Shown piece after piece: positions 43,228 through 51,540 of a stretch of 64,000 nt of DNA. The notes under the pieces are model-generated. The model was not told the DNA's origin, did no database searches, and saw only the letters and a program-made list of their open reading frames with translations. Both the position numbers and the translations under genes were made by a program. Within the stretch, counting starts at the first letter, position 1. Each line of letters begins with the position of its first letter. The DNA lies in NCBI GenBank assembly GCA_014238125.1, contig JABABS010000026.1, positions 1 through 64,000 on the forward strand. Reading direction: 5' to 3'. This DNA is from Phycisphaerales bacterium (GTDB lineage: Bacteria > Planctomycetota > Phycisphaerae > Phycisphaerales > SM1A02).

Positions 43228-43923
43228 TTATTCAGTAGTGCTAGACCGCGTTTCTTTCCACATACGAACCGCTTCTGGTTCGCGTGGGTAGAGTGGCAAT
43301 AGCAACGCTGGGTCAATATGATTTTTATCTCCAAGCGTACTCCCAACCGCCATGATAGATGTTGCCGTAGATTGCATTTCCCTTAACGTAACCCCAACTT
43401 CTGTACACATCTTTGTGATTTCGTCGGTTAAAAATGAATCACAATACAACACAGTGTTTTGCTCTATATATAAGGGTAGTTGAGAAGCATTCACGAGCCC
43501 ACCCTCACAATTCCATTTGGGATTTTTTGTCACAACAGACAGCCAAAAGTTGTCTTTTTTAATAGCAGAAACAACAATCGACTTTGGCACATGTTCTTTA
43601 TCAGCACAAACAACTCCAAGTGCTGTTTTAATTGGAATAATAGTTGCCCCGGTTGTATAAGAAAGCATTTTTGTTGTGGCAACAGCAACTCTAAGGCCAG
43701 TAAAACTGCCGGGTCCAATAGAAACAAATGTTGTATCTATTTCATTTGGATTTCCCCCTACGGTTGTAACCGCTTTTTCAAGCGCTGGCATCATTGCGTC
43801 TTTTTTTCGATCGCCTTGCATTACTGCAATCTCAACGATTTCACCATTTCCAAGTCTCGCAGCAACCGATCCTTTGTGCTGAGAAAGTTCGATAGAAATA
43901 ACAAGTGGCTTCTTGTTAGACAT
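43228..43923 (-). CDS. tsaB: tRNA threonylcarbamoyladenosine biosynthesis protein TsaB
   Basis: 231 aa from MSNKKPLVISIELSQHKGSVAA. An actin-like ATPase-fold pseudo-subunit that partners TsaD in t6A37 modification of ANN-decoding tRNAs. Signature: TTFVSIGPGSFTGLRVAVATTKMLSYTTGATIIPIKTALG. It is truncated relative to TsaD-like proteins, as expected. The start overlaps the preceding metallophosphoesterase stop by 8 bp, making it the last gene of the upp operon. Confidence 0.92.
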   Translation of the reverse strand: MSNKKPLVISIELSQHKGSVAARLGNGEIVEIAVMQGDRKKDAMMPALEKAVTTVGGNPNEIDTTFVSIGPGSFTGLRVAVATTKMLSYTTGATIIPIKTALGVVCADKEHVPKSIVVSAIKKDNFWLSVVTKNPKWNCEGGLVNASQLPLYIEQNTVLYCDSFLTDEITKMCTEVGVTLREMQSTATSIMAVGSTLGDKNHIDPALLLPLYPREPEAVRMWKETRSSTTE

Positions 43924-44812
43924 GGTCTGGTTCGTGTGGAAGTGCCGCGAGCTTAACCGCTGACCATATCGCTGTTTCTGCGCTAGGAATATCACTTAAA
44001 TCAATTGATAAAACCGCGCCCTGTTCGTGGTCGCTATTTAATAGAAGAACATTTGGCATTAACATTTCTATTCCCTCTGAAACAAACGCGTGCCCCAAAC
44101 AAAACAGTTTGACGTTCCAAGCTTTTGCTAAAGCACAAACCTGAGATTCTGTATGTACTCTTCCCCACACCATCAGCGTGGCAGAACCATCTACACTGTT
44201 ACGGTCAGCCTCTGTTAATGATCTATTTAGAACATCTTTATCAAACACGTGCATCAATGGAGCGTTTGGCAAACTGTGACAACACATTAAACCGCTTGCT
44301 GATTTAACCGCCAAGGGCATTGCTAAAAAAAACGAGTCAATTGCTTCGAAAACACTGTCTGATTCTGTGCCAAACACCCATTCAACACCGTCGATAAACA
44401 ATTCAACAATGTTTCCCTTGCCTTTTGTAATTCCACGGCGAGTTAATTGAGATAATTCGTGATTTGCAATGATGGGGTGAACCTGTGTTGGATAGGCAAC
44501 AATTAGTGCGGCAATTCTAACGAGCATTCGAAAGCTCATGTCAACCCCGCTAATAAGTTTGTCACCGTGGATCAATTCTTGTAGCACAACGTGGTTAGTT
44601 TCGCTTTTATCTAATTGCGCAAGCTTGACAATTTTGCTGTAATTAAATGGGTTGTCGTGTAAATCTCCTGTAACTAAAATTTTCCCCGTACTTGGTATGT
44701 GCTGTGTAGACCCAACACGGCCCTTCGCGTTTTCCATAATAGTTGCCCCTTGAATAAGAAGCTCACTCACTGCAACGGGGTCAGACATGTTGACTGTTTG
44801 TATTTTTTTCAT
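43916..44812 (-). CDS. Metallophosphoesterase-like protein with atypical second motif
   Basis: 298 aa. Calcineurin-like motifs can be traced: ILVTGDLHDNPFNYSKI (GDxH), IIANHELSQ (GNHE equivalent), LMCCHSLPN, and CLGHAFVSEGI (GHxx). The central GDxxDRG motif is replaced by NHVVLQELIHGDKLISGVDMS, so metal coordination is probably altered. The Arg/Lys-rich loop TRRGITKGKGN follows the NHE motif. The substrate is unknown. It overlaps the DNA methyltransferase upstream (ATGA) and tsaB downstream. Confidence 0.75.
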   Translation of the reverse strand: MKKIQTVNMSDPVAVSELLIQGATIMENAKGRVGSTQHIPSTGKILVTGDLHDNPFNYSKIVKLAQLDKSETNHVVLQELIHGDKLISGVDMSFRMLVRIAALIVAYPTQVHPIIANHELSQLTRRGITKGKGNIVELFIDGVEWVFGTESDSVFEAIDSFFLAMPLAVKSASGLMCCHSLPNAPLMHVFDKDVLNRSLTEADRNSVDGSATLMVWGRVHTESQVCALAKAWNVKLFCLGHAFVSEGIEMLMPNVLLLNSDHEQGAVLSIDLSDIPSAETAIWSAVKLAALPHEPDHV

Positions 44813-45807
44813 GTTGATTTTCTGGCTTTAAAAATGGCAGAGCTCTGCCCAACAGAGCAGTTTTTTCTGACCATTTCAACATTAATAATTCTGTTCCATG
44901 CGCTTTCTGCATTGTGTTCAGAATATTCAACACAAATAGATTTTCGGTTGTGAGATCTTGCAACCGTGCTTGTTGTTCCGCTGCCCGCAAATGGATCGAG
45001 AACTAGGTCGCCTTCATTTGAACACGCGAGAATCACTCGTTCTAAATACACTTCTGGGATTTGGTTATGGTGTCCGTGTCTTCGCTCTTTGTTATTTCCT
45101 TGAACCCGCCCCCAAAATTTTCCGTACCAAACATCCATTGGAACTCGCATTCCCTTGTTGCTTTCTTTGTTGTGTGTCCGCTGATCTTTATAAATACTTG
45201 CCCTGTCGCTTTGTTCAAGGATTGCATCGCTATTCCATGTTCGATTATTAGGATCCTTCACAAAATATAATGCGTGTACTTTGCTCATAATAAAAGACCC
45301 TGTCCTACACTGGCCAAACCGAAAGTGCCAAACACACCAATTAATCATCGTTAAGCCGCGGCGCTTCAAATGCATCACAACTTCCGCAGCGGTGTCATCT
45401 GGAATGTTCACCCACAACGCGCCCGTTGGAGATAGTAAATTAATACAAGCATCAAGCCAATCGAATGTAAACCGTTCATACTCATCTCTCGACATGCCAT
45501 CTTTCCAACCTTCGTATGGAACGTCCCAATTAAATGGTGGGTCTGCAAATATAAGATCAACATTGTTTTGTTCTGATAATCTTGGTAACACTTCTCTGCA
45601 ATCTCCAACATACAAATCCGTACTCGGATTTGACTCTGTAAAATTAGATTCAATTGTGTTTTGCGACGAGGGTTTGAACTTCGGAGATTCATCGCCTAGC
45701 ATTTTTATGTTGTCAAGTTCAAGATCATGTCGCTGTGACGCAAGGGCGCCCGTTGGTGTTGAATAACCACCGTGTCTATCAAATAATCTGTTCTTTTTTT
45801 CTGGCAT
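44809..45807 (-). CDS. Orphan DNA adenine/cytosine-N4 methyltransferase (beta-class order)
   Basis: 332 aa. AdoMet-dependent amino-methyltransferase. The catalytic motif IV LIFADPPFNWDVPYEGWKDG (about residue 90) comes before the AdoMet-binding motif I region DLVLDPFAGSGTTSTVARSHNRKSICVEYSEHN (about residue 270). This is the order of the beta class, which includes CcrM and M.HinfI; DPPF favours N6-adenine. The residues between should include the target-recognition region. No restriction endonuclease is adjacent, so it is a solitary methylase, perhaps regulatory. It starts 2 bp after upp ends. Confidence 0.9.
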   Translation of the reverse strand: MPEKKNRLFDRHGGYSTPTGALASQRHDLELDNIKMLGDESPKFKPSSQNTIESNFTESNPSTDLYVGDCREVLPRLSEQNNVDLIFADPPFNWDVPYEGWKDGMSRDEYERFTFDWLDACINLLSPTGALWVNIPDDTAAEVVMHLKRRGLTMINWCVWHFRFGQCRTGSFIMSKVHALYFVKDPNNRTWNSDAILEQSDRASIYKDQRTHNKESNKGMRVPMDVWYGKFWGRVQGNNKERRHGHHNQIPEVYLERVILACSNEGDLVLDPFAGSGTTSTVARSHNRKSICVEYSEHNAESAWNRIINVEMVRKNCSVGQSSAIFKARKST

Positions 45808-45809
45808 TT

Positions 45810-46457
45810 TTATACCGTTCCAAAAATACGGTCGCCCGCATCACCCAAACCGGGAACAATGTAACCCTGATCATTTAAACACCTATCTATTGCTGCTGTT
45901 GAAATTTTTAGTGTGGGGTGGTCCTTCTCCATTCTTGAAACCCCTTCTGGCGATGCAACAAGACATACCATTTGAATGTCATCACAACCGTGCTCTCGAA
46001 GAACGTTTGCGGCATATGAAGCCGAACCGCCCGTGGCTAACATTGGGTCAATAAGTAACACGGGGCCACTGGCAATGTCAGTTGGTAACTTGCAATAGTA
46101 AGGGACGGGAGTTTTGGTTTCTTCGTCTCTGTACAGCCCAATATGTCCAACTCTCGCCTCTGGAATCATCCCAAGGATCCCGTCGGTCATTCCTACTCCT
46201 GCTCGAAGAATTGGAACTAGTGTGATTGGGTCAGCTAGCCTTTGACCTGTGGTTTTTTCTATAGGTGTCCGAACTTCGGTCTCTACTGTTTTAAAATTTC
46301 GAGATAGTTGAAAAAACATGAGCCCAGCTATTTCGTTAAGCAATGATCTAAAAGTAGCGTGATTGGTTTTATGGTCTCTTATTCGGGTTAATTTGTCCTG
46401 AATAACGGGATGTTCAAAAATCCACACATTTGGATGGTTTGGAGATTGTAGTAGCAT
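45810..46457 (-). CDS. upp: Uracil phosphoribosyltransferase
   Basis: 215 aa. It makes UMP from uracil and PRPP in pyrimidine salvage. Motifs are LTRIRDHKTNHATFRSLLNEIAGLMFF, PITLVPILRAGVGMTDGILGMIPEARVGHIGLYRDEET, the PRPP loop VLLIDPMLATGGSASYAANVL and the C-terminal uracil site YIVPGLGDAGDRIFGT. It is first in a four-gene minus-strand operon. The cytosine deaminase at 50.8 kb can supply its substrate. Confidence 0.96.
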   Translation of the reverse strand: MLLQSPNHPNVWIFEHPVIQDKLTRIRDHKTNHATFRSLLNEIAGLMFFQLSRNFKTVETEVRTPIEKTTGQRLADPITLVPILRAGVGMTDGILGMIPEARVGHIGLYRDEETKTPVPYYCKLPTDIASGPVLLIDPMLATGGSASYAANVLREHGCDDIQMVCLVASPEGVSRMEKDHPTLKISTAAIDRCLNDQGYIVPGLGDAGDRIFGTV

Positions 46458-46515
46458 AAGAATAAAACAATTCTACAAGGTGAGTGAAGTGTTGACATCA
46501 AGTATCATCACCCAC

Positions 46516-48192
46516 ATGTGGCGATTATTAGCATTATGTCTGCTTGTTCTCCAGGCCTGTGACTCTGGATTTCAAGCTATTGATCACCGGGTTGAAGCCT
46601 TGTTGGTGGAGGCAAACGAGTCTCTTGGTGATGATTCTGTCCTCCCACGTACTGTTGATTGGTCTACTCTGGCGTCCTCTTCACCAGAAAACCCCTTGCC
46701 AGCAACAAATAATCCGCTTATTGACGAGCTCGCCTTGGTACCGTCGATCAAAATTGATAGTAAAACAGTTGGAAAAAAACTCGACGCTGCCGCACTAGAG
46801 CTTGAAGAGAATGGAATATTACTAACATTGGAAGAGTCGCTGGTGTGGTCAACTAAGCATGCACAAGGATACCGCTTTGCCGAATATGACTATCTCACCA
46901 CCACGCTCTCGTTGCTTAGTGAATTACATTTATGGGGACCAAGGTTTTTCGAAAGCATAAGCGCAACAACAAGCGCAGATTCTACCGGTGGTTTTTATGA
47001 TACATCCCTAAACGTGGTTAACGATTTCGAAATTACACATCGGCTTCCATACGGCGGGTCGGTTTCGGCAACTGCGTTAACAAATTTTGCTGACACATTA
47101 CATGCCGCCACATCAAGTAACACCAAAGGAACCACTGTTGGTTTGGCGCTGGAATTGCCTTTGCTTCGGGGGTCTGGAACAGTTGCCAGAGAAACACTTA
47201 TCCAATCACAACGAAATCTCATATATGGTGCTCGCACATTTGAACGATTTCGAAGAACTTTTTTTAGATCCATTGCAGGAGATTATTTAAATCTTGTTGT
47301 ACAACGACAATCTCTTGCAAACGCGCAACGCGGGGTCGAGTCTTTGCGCCAACTTGCGAGTAGACAAAGGGCACTATATGAATCAGGAAGAACTCGGTTA
47401 TATGATTCTGCCGATGCAGAAAACCAAGCACTTGCTTCGGTAGCGAGATTAAGTCAATCTTGGGAACGATATCGCTTAGCGGTTGACCGGTTCAAAGTTA
47501 AAATAGGTTGGCCAATCAAAGAGCTCGTTCGCATTGAACCAACATCCCTTGGCCTTCAACCACTTAAGGTTGATATGAAAACTGCTGTTACAAAGGCGTT
47601 GCAATATCGACTTGATCTTCAAACAGAAGAAAATAAAGTTGGTGATGCGCGTCGCCGTGTTCAGAATGCAAAGAATGGGGTCCTCTCAGATTTAGATTTT
47701 TCGGCTGGTGCTTCATTACCGTCTGAAAACAATGATTTCACAGACTTTGATGGCCGAGAGGTTGATTACTCTGTTGGGATTACATTTAGTGTTCCTCTTG
47801 ACAGAGAAACGGATAGAATTTCACTGCGCAAGCAACAGATCTTGCTTGAGCGTGCAAAAAGATCGCTTCGTACTTCAAAAGAATCTATTGCAATTGAAGT
47901 TCGCTCTTCACTTCGCAACATTGAGGTGTACCAGTTCACGCTTGATCTACAAGAAAGAAATGTTGAAATTGCACAACTTGGTCTTAATTCAATCAATGCC
48001 GACCCTGACCGTGTTTCGGTATTAGATCAAACAAGGGCTATTTCAGAATTACAAAGCGCGCAAGACGCAAGGGATAGTGCTAGGCGGGACCTAGAATTGT
48101 CCATTGTTGATTTTTTATTGCAAGCCGGACAACTTCGAATTCAACAAAATGGAAACATGTACCCAATTGGTACACTAAATCATAATTTATGA
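46516..48192 (+). CDS. TolC-family outer-membrane efflux lipoprotein
   Basis: 558 aa from MWRLLALCLLVLQACDSG, a lipoprotein signal; the GTG at 46480 in the track adds 12 residues. The two structural repeats of TolC-like proteins, long helices with hydrophobic heptads, are visible (ETLIQSQRNLIYGARTFERFRRTFFRSIAGDYLNLVVQRQSLANAQRGVESLRQLASRQRALYESGR and ISLRKQQILLERAKRSLRTSKESIAIEVRSSLRNIEVYQ), along with the signature VRSSLRNIEVYQFTLDLQERNVEIAQLGL. It forms the outer-membrane channel. It overlaps the adaptor gene by ATGA. Confidence 0.88.
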   Translation: MWRLLALCLLVLQACDSGFQAIDHRVEALLVEANESLGDDSVLPRTVDWSTLASSSPENPLPATNNPLIDELALVPSIKIDSKTVGKKLDAAALELEENGILLTLEESLVWSTKHAQGYRFAEYDYLTTTLSLLSELHLWGPRFFESISATTSADSTGGFYDTSLNVVNDFEITHRLPYGGSVSATALTNFADTLHAATSSNTKGTTVGLALELPLLRGSGTVARETLIQSQRNLIYGARTFERFRRTFFRSIAGDYLNLVVQRQSLANAQRGVESLRQLASRQRALYESGRTRLYDSADAENQALASVARLSQSWERYRLAVDRFKVKIGWPIKELVRIEPTSLGLQPLKVDMKTAVTKALQYRLDLQTEENKVGDARRRVQNAKNGVLSDLDFSAGASLPSENNDFTDFDGREVDYSVGITFSVPLDRETDRISLRKQQILLERAKRSLRTSKESIAIEVRSSLRNIEVYQFTLDLQERNVEIAQLGLNSINADPDRVSVLDQTRAISELQSAQDARDSARRDLELSIVDFLLQAGQLRIQQNGNMYPIGTLNHNL

Positions 48193-49724
48193 ATATATTC
48201 AAAAGTCGATTACAATCTATTCCCATGAGACGCGGTGTTTCTATTTCAGCAATTCTTTTATTATGTGTTGCTGTAATTGTTGTCATCGTTTGGGCCATTC
48301 CAACGGGTGGTTCTTCGGACAAGGGTTCACTTGGCGCGGGTGCTTTGTATGAGGTTGTGCGTGGTAGTTTTGAGATAACTGTCCCAACCTCTGGTGAACT
48401 TTCAGCCTTAGAACAGGTGAATATATACAACTCGCTTGAATCAAATGCTGTCATTATTGAACTGGTCGACGAGGGTTCTAGGGTAGAGGCTGGTGATGTT
48501 CTTCTTCGCCTCAATGACGAAACAATACAAAACGCAATTAGAAGCGCAGAAGATGGTGTAACAACCAGTGTAAACACTTTGGATGGGTCTACTGCAAACC
48601 TAATTGTTTTGAATAAAAAGAGAGATTCAGAATTAGCGATAAAGCAACTCGCCGTTGACCTTGCCGTGCTTGCCTTGCAATCGTGGGAAAGGGGTGAGGT
48701 AGTGGCAAGAAAGCAATCGCTTAACCTTGCTGTACAAACTGCGGAGAAAGACTTCACAAGACTTTCTGGGAAATTTAAGTCGTCCTTAAAACTATATGAA
48801 CAAGAATTTTTAAGTAAAGACGAACTTGATAGAGATGAAATTGCTCTTTTGAAAGCTGATGCACAATTAAAAAAAGCGCTCCTTGATGTCGATGTTTACA
48901 ATAATTACACATTTAAACAAGATAAACAAAAAAAAGAATCGGATCTTCAACAAGCAAAAGACGAATTAGAACGAGCTGTAGAACGACTCGCTTCTGAAAT
49001 TCGAGGCGCCGAGTCAAACGTGCTTGCTGCACAAAAAAAACTTGCGAACAAACAAGAGGGTCTTCAAAAACTTGAGGATCAATTAGAAATGTGTGTTGTA
49101 ACATCACCGGCAAGCGGCATGGTGGTGTATGCATCTAGCCTGAGGGAAGAAAGACAGCGTGACGGGGAACCAATTAAAATTGGGAAAAAATTATATCGAA
49201 ATGAACTGTGTATGATTATTCCAAACACAGAAATCATGGTTGCAGAGGTGAAGGTCAATGAAGCTCTCAGTGGACTTATTAAAGATGGTCAACAGGCTTC
49301 AGTTATTTGTGATGCTTTTCCAGACGCTTTGTTTAAGGGTAGGGTGGTTTCAGTTGGCGTCCTTGCCTCTGGTGGTGGTTGGAGAGATCCAAACAGGCGG
49401 GATTACACTATTAAGATACAACTGACTGGAGAAAATGTTGTTGGGCTTAAACCATCAATGCGTTGCTCTGCAGAAATATTAGTGGGTGTTGCTGAGAACC
49501 AACTCTTTGTTCCCATACATGCAATACACAGAAAAGGGGGGACGGTTTGGGTTTGGTTACAAAAAGGTGGTGGGTTTGAGCAACGCGCGGTCACGGTTGG
49601 TCGGTTTAGTGAATCGTTTACGGTTATTGAGGATGGACTAGTTGAAGGAGATGTCATACTTCTTCGAGAGCCGCCCCAGGGAATGGTGACGGGGACAATT
49701 TCTAATTCTAATGAGGAACAATAA
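48189..49724 (+). CDS. HlyD/RND-type efflux periplasmic adaptor
   Basis: 511 aa. A transmembrane anchor (ISAILLLCVAVIVVIVWAI, residues about 18-36) is followed by a biotinyl-lipoyl-like segment (TVPTSGELSALEQVNIYNSLESNAVIIELVDEGSRVEAGDVLLRLND). A long coiled coil (about 175-300; KESDLQQAKDELERAVERLASEIRGAESNVLAAQKKLANKQEGLQKLEDQLEM) precedes the second lipoyl half (VVTSPASGMVVYASS) and beta-barrel domains (MVAEVKVNEALSGLIKDGQQASVICDAFPD). It bridges an inner-membrane pump to the TolC-like protein. No pump gene follows; ubiX comes next. Confidence 0.88.
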   Translation: MNIFKSRLQSIPMRRGVSISAILLLCVAVIVVIVWAIPTGGSSDKGSLGAGALYEVVRGSFEITVPTSGELSALEQVNIYNSLESNAVIIELVDEGSRVEAGDVLLRLNDETIQNAIRSAEDGVTTSVNTLDGSTANLIVLNKKRDSELAIKQLAVDLAVLALQSWERGEVVARKQSLNLAVQTAEKDFTRLSGKFKSSLKLYEQEFLSKDELDRDEIALLKADAQLKKALLDVDVYNNYTFKQDKQKKESDLQQAKDELERAVERLASEIRGAESNVLAAQKKLANKQEGLQKLEDQLEMCVVTSPASGMVVYASSLREERQRDGEPIKIGKKLYRNELCMIIPNTEIMVAEVKVNEALSGLIKDGQQASVICDAFPDALFKGRVVSVGVLASGGGWRDPNRRDYTIKIQLTGENVVGLKPSMRCSAEILVGVAENQLFVPIHAIHRKGGTVWVWLQKGGGFEQRAVTVGRFSESFTVIEDGLVEGDVILLREPPQGMVTGTISNSNEEQ

Positions 49725-50299
49725 TGGTCCCTAAAAAAATTGTTGTTGGAGTCACTGGTGCATCTGGAGCACCTTACGCCGTAAGGGTTGTACAACTGCT
49801 TATTGAGTATGGAGCACAGGTGCACCTCGCCGTTTCTACAATGGGCCGAAGGTTGTTGTTTGAAGAATCAAATATCAAAACTTTGTGTGCGGAGCAATTT
49901 AAAGTTGATGCACAATTTCTTGTTATCCACAATGACAATGATCTTGGTTCCTCAATCGCTTCTGGAAGTTTTTTGCACAACGGAATGATTATTGTTCCAT
50001 GTTCAAGTAATAGTGTTGGTGCGATTGCGAGTGGTTTAACAAACACTTTGGTTCAACGCGCAGCGGCGGTCACTATTAAAGAAAACAGGCAATTAGTTCT
50101 TGCTCACAGAGAAACACCTATTAGTGCTATTGATGTAGAAAATCTCACAAAACTCTCGAGGGCGGGGGTGACAATTGCACCTTTATCACCTGGGTTTTAT
50201 ATGCAGCCGAAAACAATTGATGATTTGGTTGATTTTATGGCAGGTAAACTTGTTGATCTTGTGGGAATACATCACGATTTGCCGGTTCGATGGTGCTAA
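49724..50299 (+). CDS. ubiX: Flavin prenyltransferase UbiX
   Basis: 191 aa. It prenylates FMN to prFMN, the cofactor of UbiD-type decarboxylases. Family segments are VVGVTGASGAPYAVRVVQLL, GSFLHNGMIIVPCSSNSVGAIASGLTNTLVQRAAAVTIKENRQLVLAHRETPISAIDVENL and LSRAGVTIAPLSPGFYMQPKTIDDLVDFMAGKLVDLVGI. Its ATG overlaps the adaptor stop (TAATG), with GAGGA upstream. No ubiD is in the window. Confidence 0.95.
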   Translation: MVPKKIVVGVTGASGAPYAVRVVQLLIEYGAQVHLAVSTMGRRLLFEESNIKTLCAEQFKVDAQFLVIHNDNDLGSSIASGSFLHNGMIIVPCSSNSVGAIASGLTNTLVQRAAAVTIKENRQLVLAHRETPISAIDVENLTKLSRAGVTIAPLSPGFYMQPKTIDDLVDFMAGKLVDLVGIHHDLPVRWC

Positions 50300-50325
50300 T
50301 GAGCACTCTTTGATACACTTTACGT

Positions 50326-50832
50326 ATGAAATATCTACTCACGCTTATCGTTATATCATTCCTGTCGTGCTGCTCGCCAATCGCAACCTATCCGCCAGTT
50401 GAGGTGAGCACCGCTGTTAGTTTTTCTAATTCCTCTTACGAGCCCGTTCCAACAATTTTGGTCACGACTATTGAATACGCACACAATCATTATGGTGGTA
50501 TGGAAACTGTTGTGTACAACCTTCCAGAGGGAGTGTTGGGTGAAACATATGACATTGTGTCTGCAAGAGTTTCCGACTCAGAACCACTTCAAAACGAAGG
50601 TGAACAGGCGTATCACATCACCGAATTACGTGTTCGGGGATTAAGGGCAGAAGCGGATATTATTTTTCCACGTGCTGGCGGCGGATACGAAACAGCAACA
50701 TTGTATTTATCTAAATCATTCTCTAATCCGTGGCAAGTAAACCGTGAACGAATTTGGTTAATTCCAGTTACACAGGCGCCCGCGCCAAATTATGTTGCTC
50801 CAGAACAAACCGCTATTGTTGATACGGAATGA
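50326..50832 (+). CDS. Hypothetical lipoprotein
   Basis: 168 aa. The signal is MKYLLTLIVISFLSCCSP with lipobox-like LSCC. The mature part is beta-rich: VSTAVSFSNSSYEPVPTILVTTIEYAHNHYGGMETVVYNLPEGV, then ELRVRGLRAEADIIFPRAGGGYETATLYLSKSFSNPWQVNRERIWLIPV. No family recognised. It overlaps the deaminase gene by ATGA. The position after efflux and ubiX genes does not identify a role. Confidence 0.65.
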   Translation: MKYLLTLIVISFLSCCSPIATYPPVEVSTAVSFSNSSYEPVPTILVTTIEYAHNHYGGMETVVYNLPEGVLGETYDIVSARVSDSEPLQNEGEQAYHITELRVRGLRAEADIIFPRAGGGYETATLYLSKSFSNPWQVNRERIWLIPVTQAPAPNYVAPEQTAIVDTE

Positions 50833-51272
50833 AGTTTGAACAAGCGTGGCTTGATGCTGCCATTGTAGAAGCAGAAAAATCTTGGAGCGAGGGAGGCATT
50901 CCAATCGGTTCCACGCTTGTTGATGGGGGTGGTTCGATAGTTTCTTGCGGTCACAACATGCGGGTTCAAAACGGCGATCCGACCGCGCATGCAGAGGTTG
51001 TGTGTATTAGAAATGCGGGGAGAAGAAGGGATTGGAAATCTCTCACGCTTGTTTCAACACTAAGTCCTTGTATTATGTGTACTGGCACAACCCTCCTTTT
51101 TGGCATTCCACGCGTGATTATTGGAGAAAATGAAAATTTTCTTGGCGCAGAAGAACTTTTATGTTCGAATGGTGTTGAGATAGAGGTTATTCATGATGTT
51201 CGTTGTGTTGCGTTGATGCAACGGCTTATAAACGAAAAACCTGATTTGTGGGCCGAAGATATTGGCTTATAA
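50829..51272 (+). CDS. Yeast-type cytosine deaminase
   Basis: 147 aa. Zinc-dependent deaminase fold with HAE (GDPTAHAEVVCIRNAG) and PCxxC (LVSTLSPCIMCTGTTLLFGIPRVIIGENENF). The C-terminal half, in particular NGVEIEVIHDVRCVALMQRLINEKPDLWAEDIGL, closely resembles the end of fungal cytosine deaminase (Fcy1, ending in a DWFEDIGE-like motif) rather than tRNA adenosine deaminase TadA. It would convert cytosine to uracil, which upp in this window can salvage. It is followed 17 bp later by a small basic peptide gene. Confidence 0.85.
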   Translation: MKFEQAWLDAAIVEAEKSWSEGGIPIGSTLVDGGGSIVSCGHNMRVQNGDPTAHAEVVCIRNAGRRRDWKSLTLVSTLSPCIMCTGTTLLFGIPRVIIGENENFLGAEELLCSNGVEIEVIHDVRCVALMQRLINEKPDLWAEDIGL

Positions 51273-51289
51273 AAAAAGGAGGTGCACTG

Positions 51290-51421
51290 ATGAAACGACC
51301 AGTTACACCAAAAAGATCACAAACAGATAGGCCGCGTATTACTTCGCGCGCATCTATCAAGGTTAGGCGGCCAGCGTCAAACACAGCAAAAGCAACAAGA
51401 CCTACTTGCTCTACGCGTTAA
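51290..51421 (+). CDS. 43-residue strongly basic peptide
   Basis: Too short for the ORF track. An AGGAGG ribosome binding site stands 7 nt before ATG 51290, and the frame is open for 43 codons to TAA. The peptide begins MKRPVTPKRSQTDRPRITSR and stays rich in Arg, Lys, Thr, Ser and Pro to the end, with one Cys near the C-terminus and almost no hydrophobic residues. It is likely disordered and could bind nucleic acid or ribosomes. No family is recognised. It directly follows the cytosine deaminase gene. Confidence 0.6.
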   Translation: MKRPVTPKRSQTDRPRITSRASIKVRRPASNTAKATRPTCSTR

Positions 51422-51540
51422 TTAACTTCTTTGGCAGTATTTTTCAATGTCAAACATACCACTGCCGCTAAATGGTAGTAGGGGTGAGTGGTACGACAGG
51501 GCTTAATCACCGCTGGTGATAAACAAGATTAATGATTTCT

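Noticed and set aside
51506-51520. ATCACC-GCT-GGTGAT as a terminator between the basic peptide and thiolase genes
   Set aside because: Perfect 6-bp stem, but no T-run follows on either strand.
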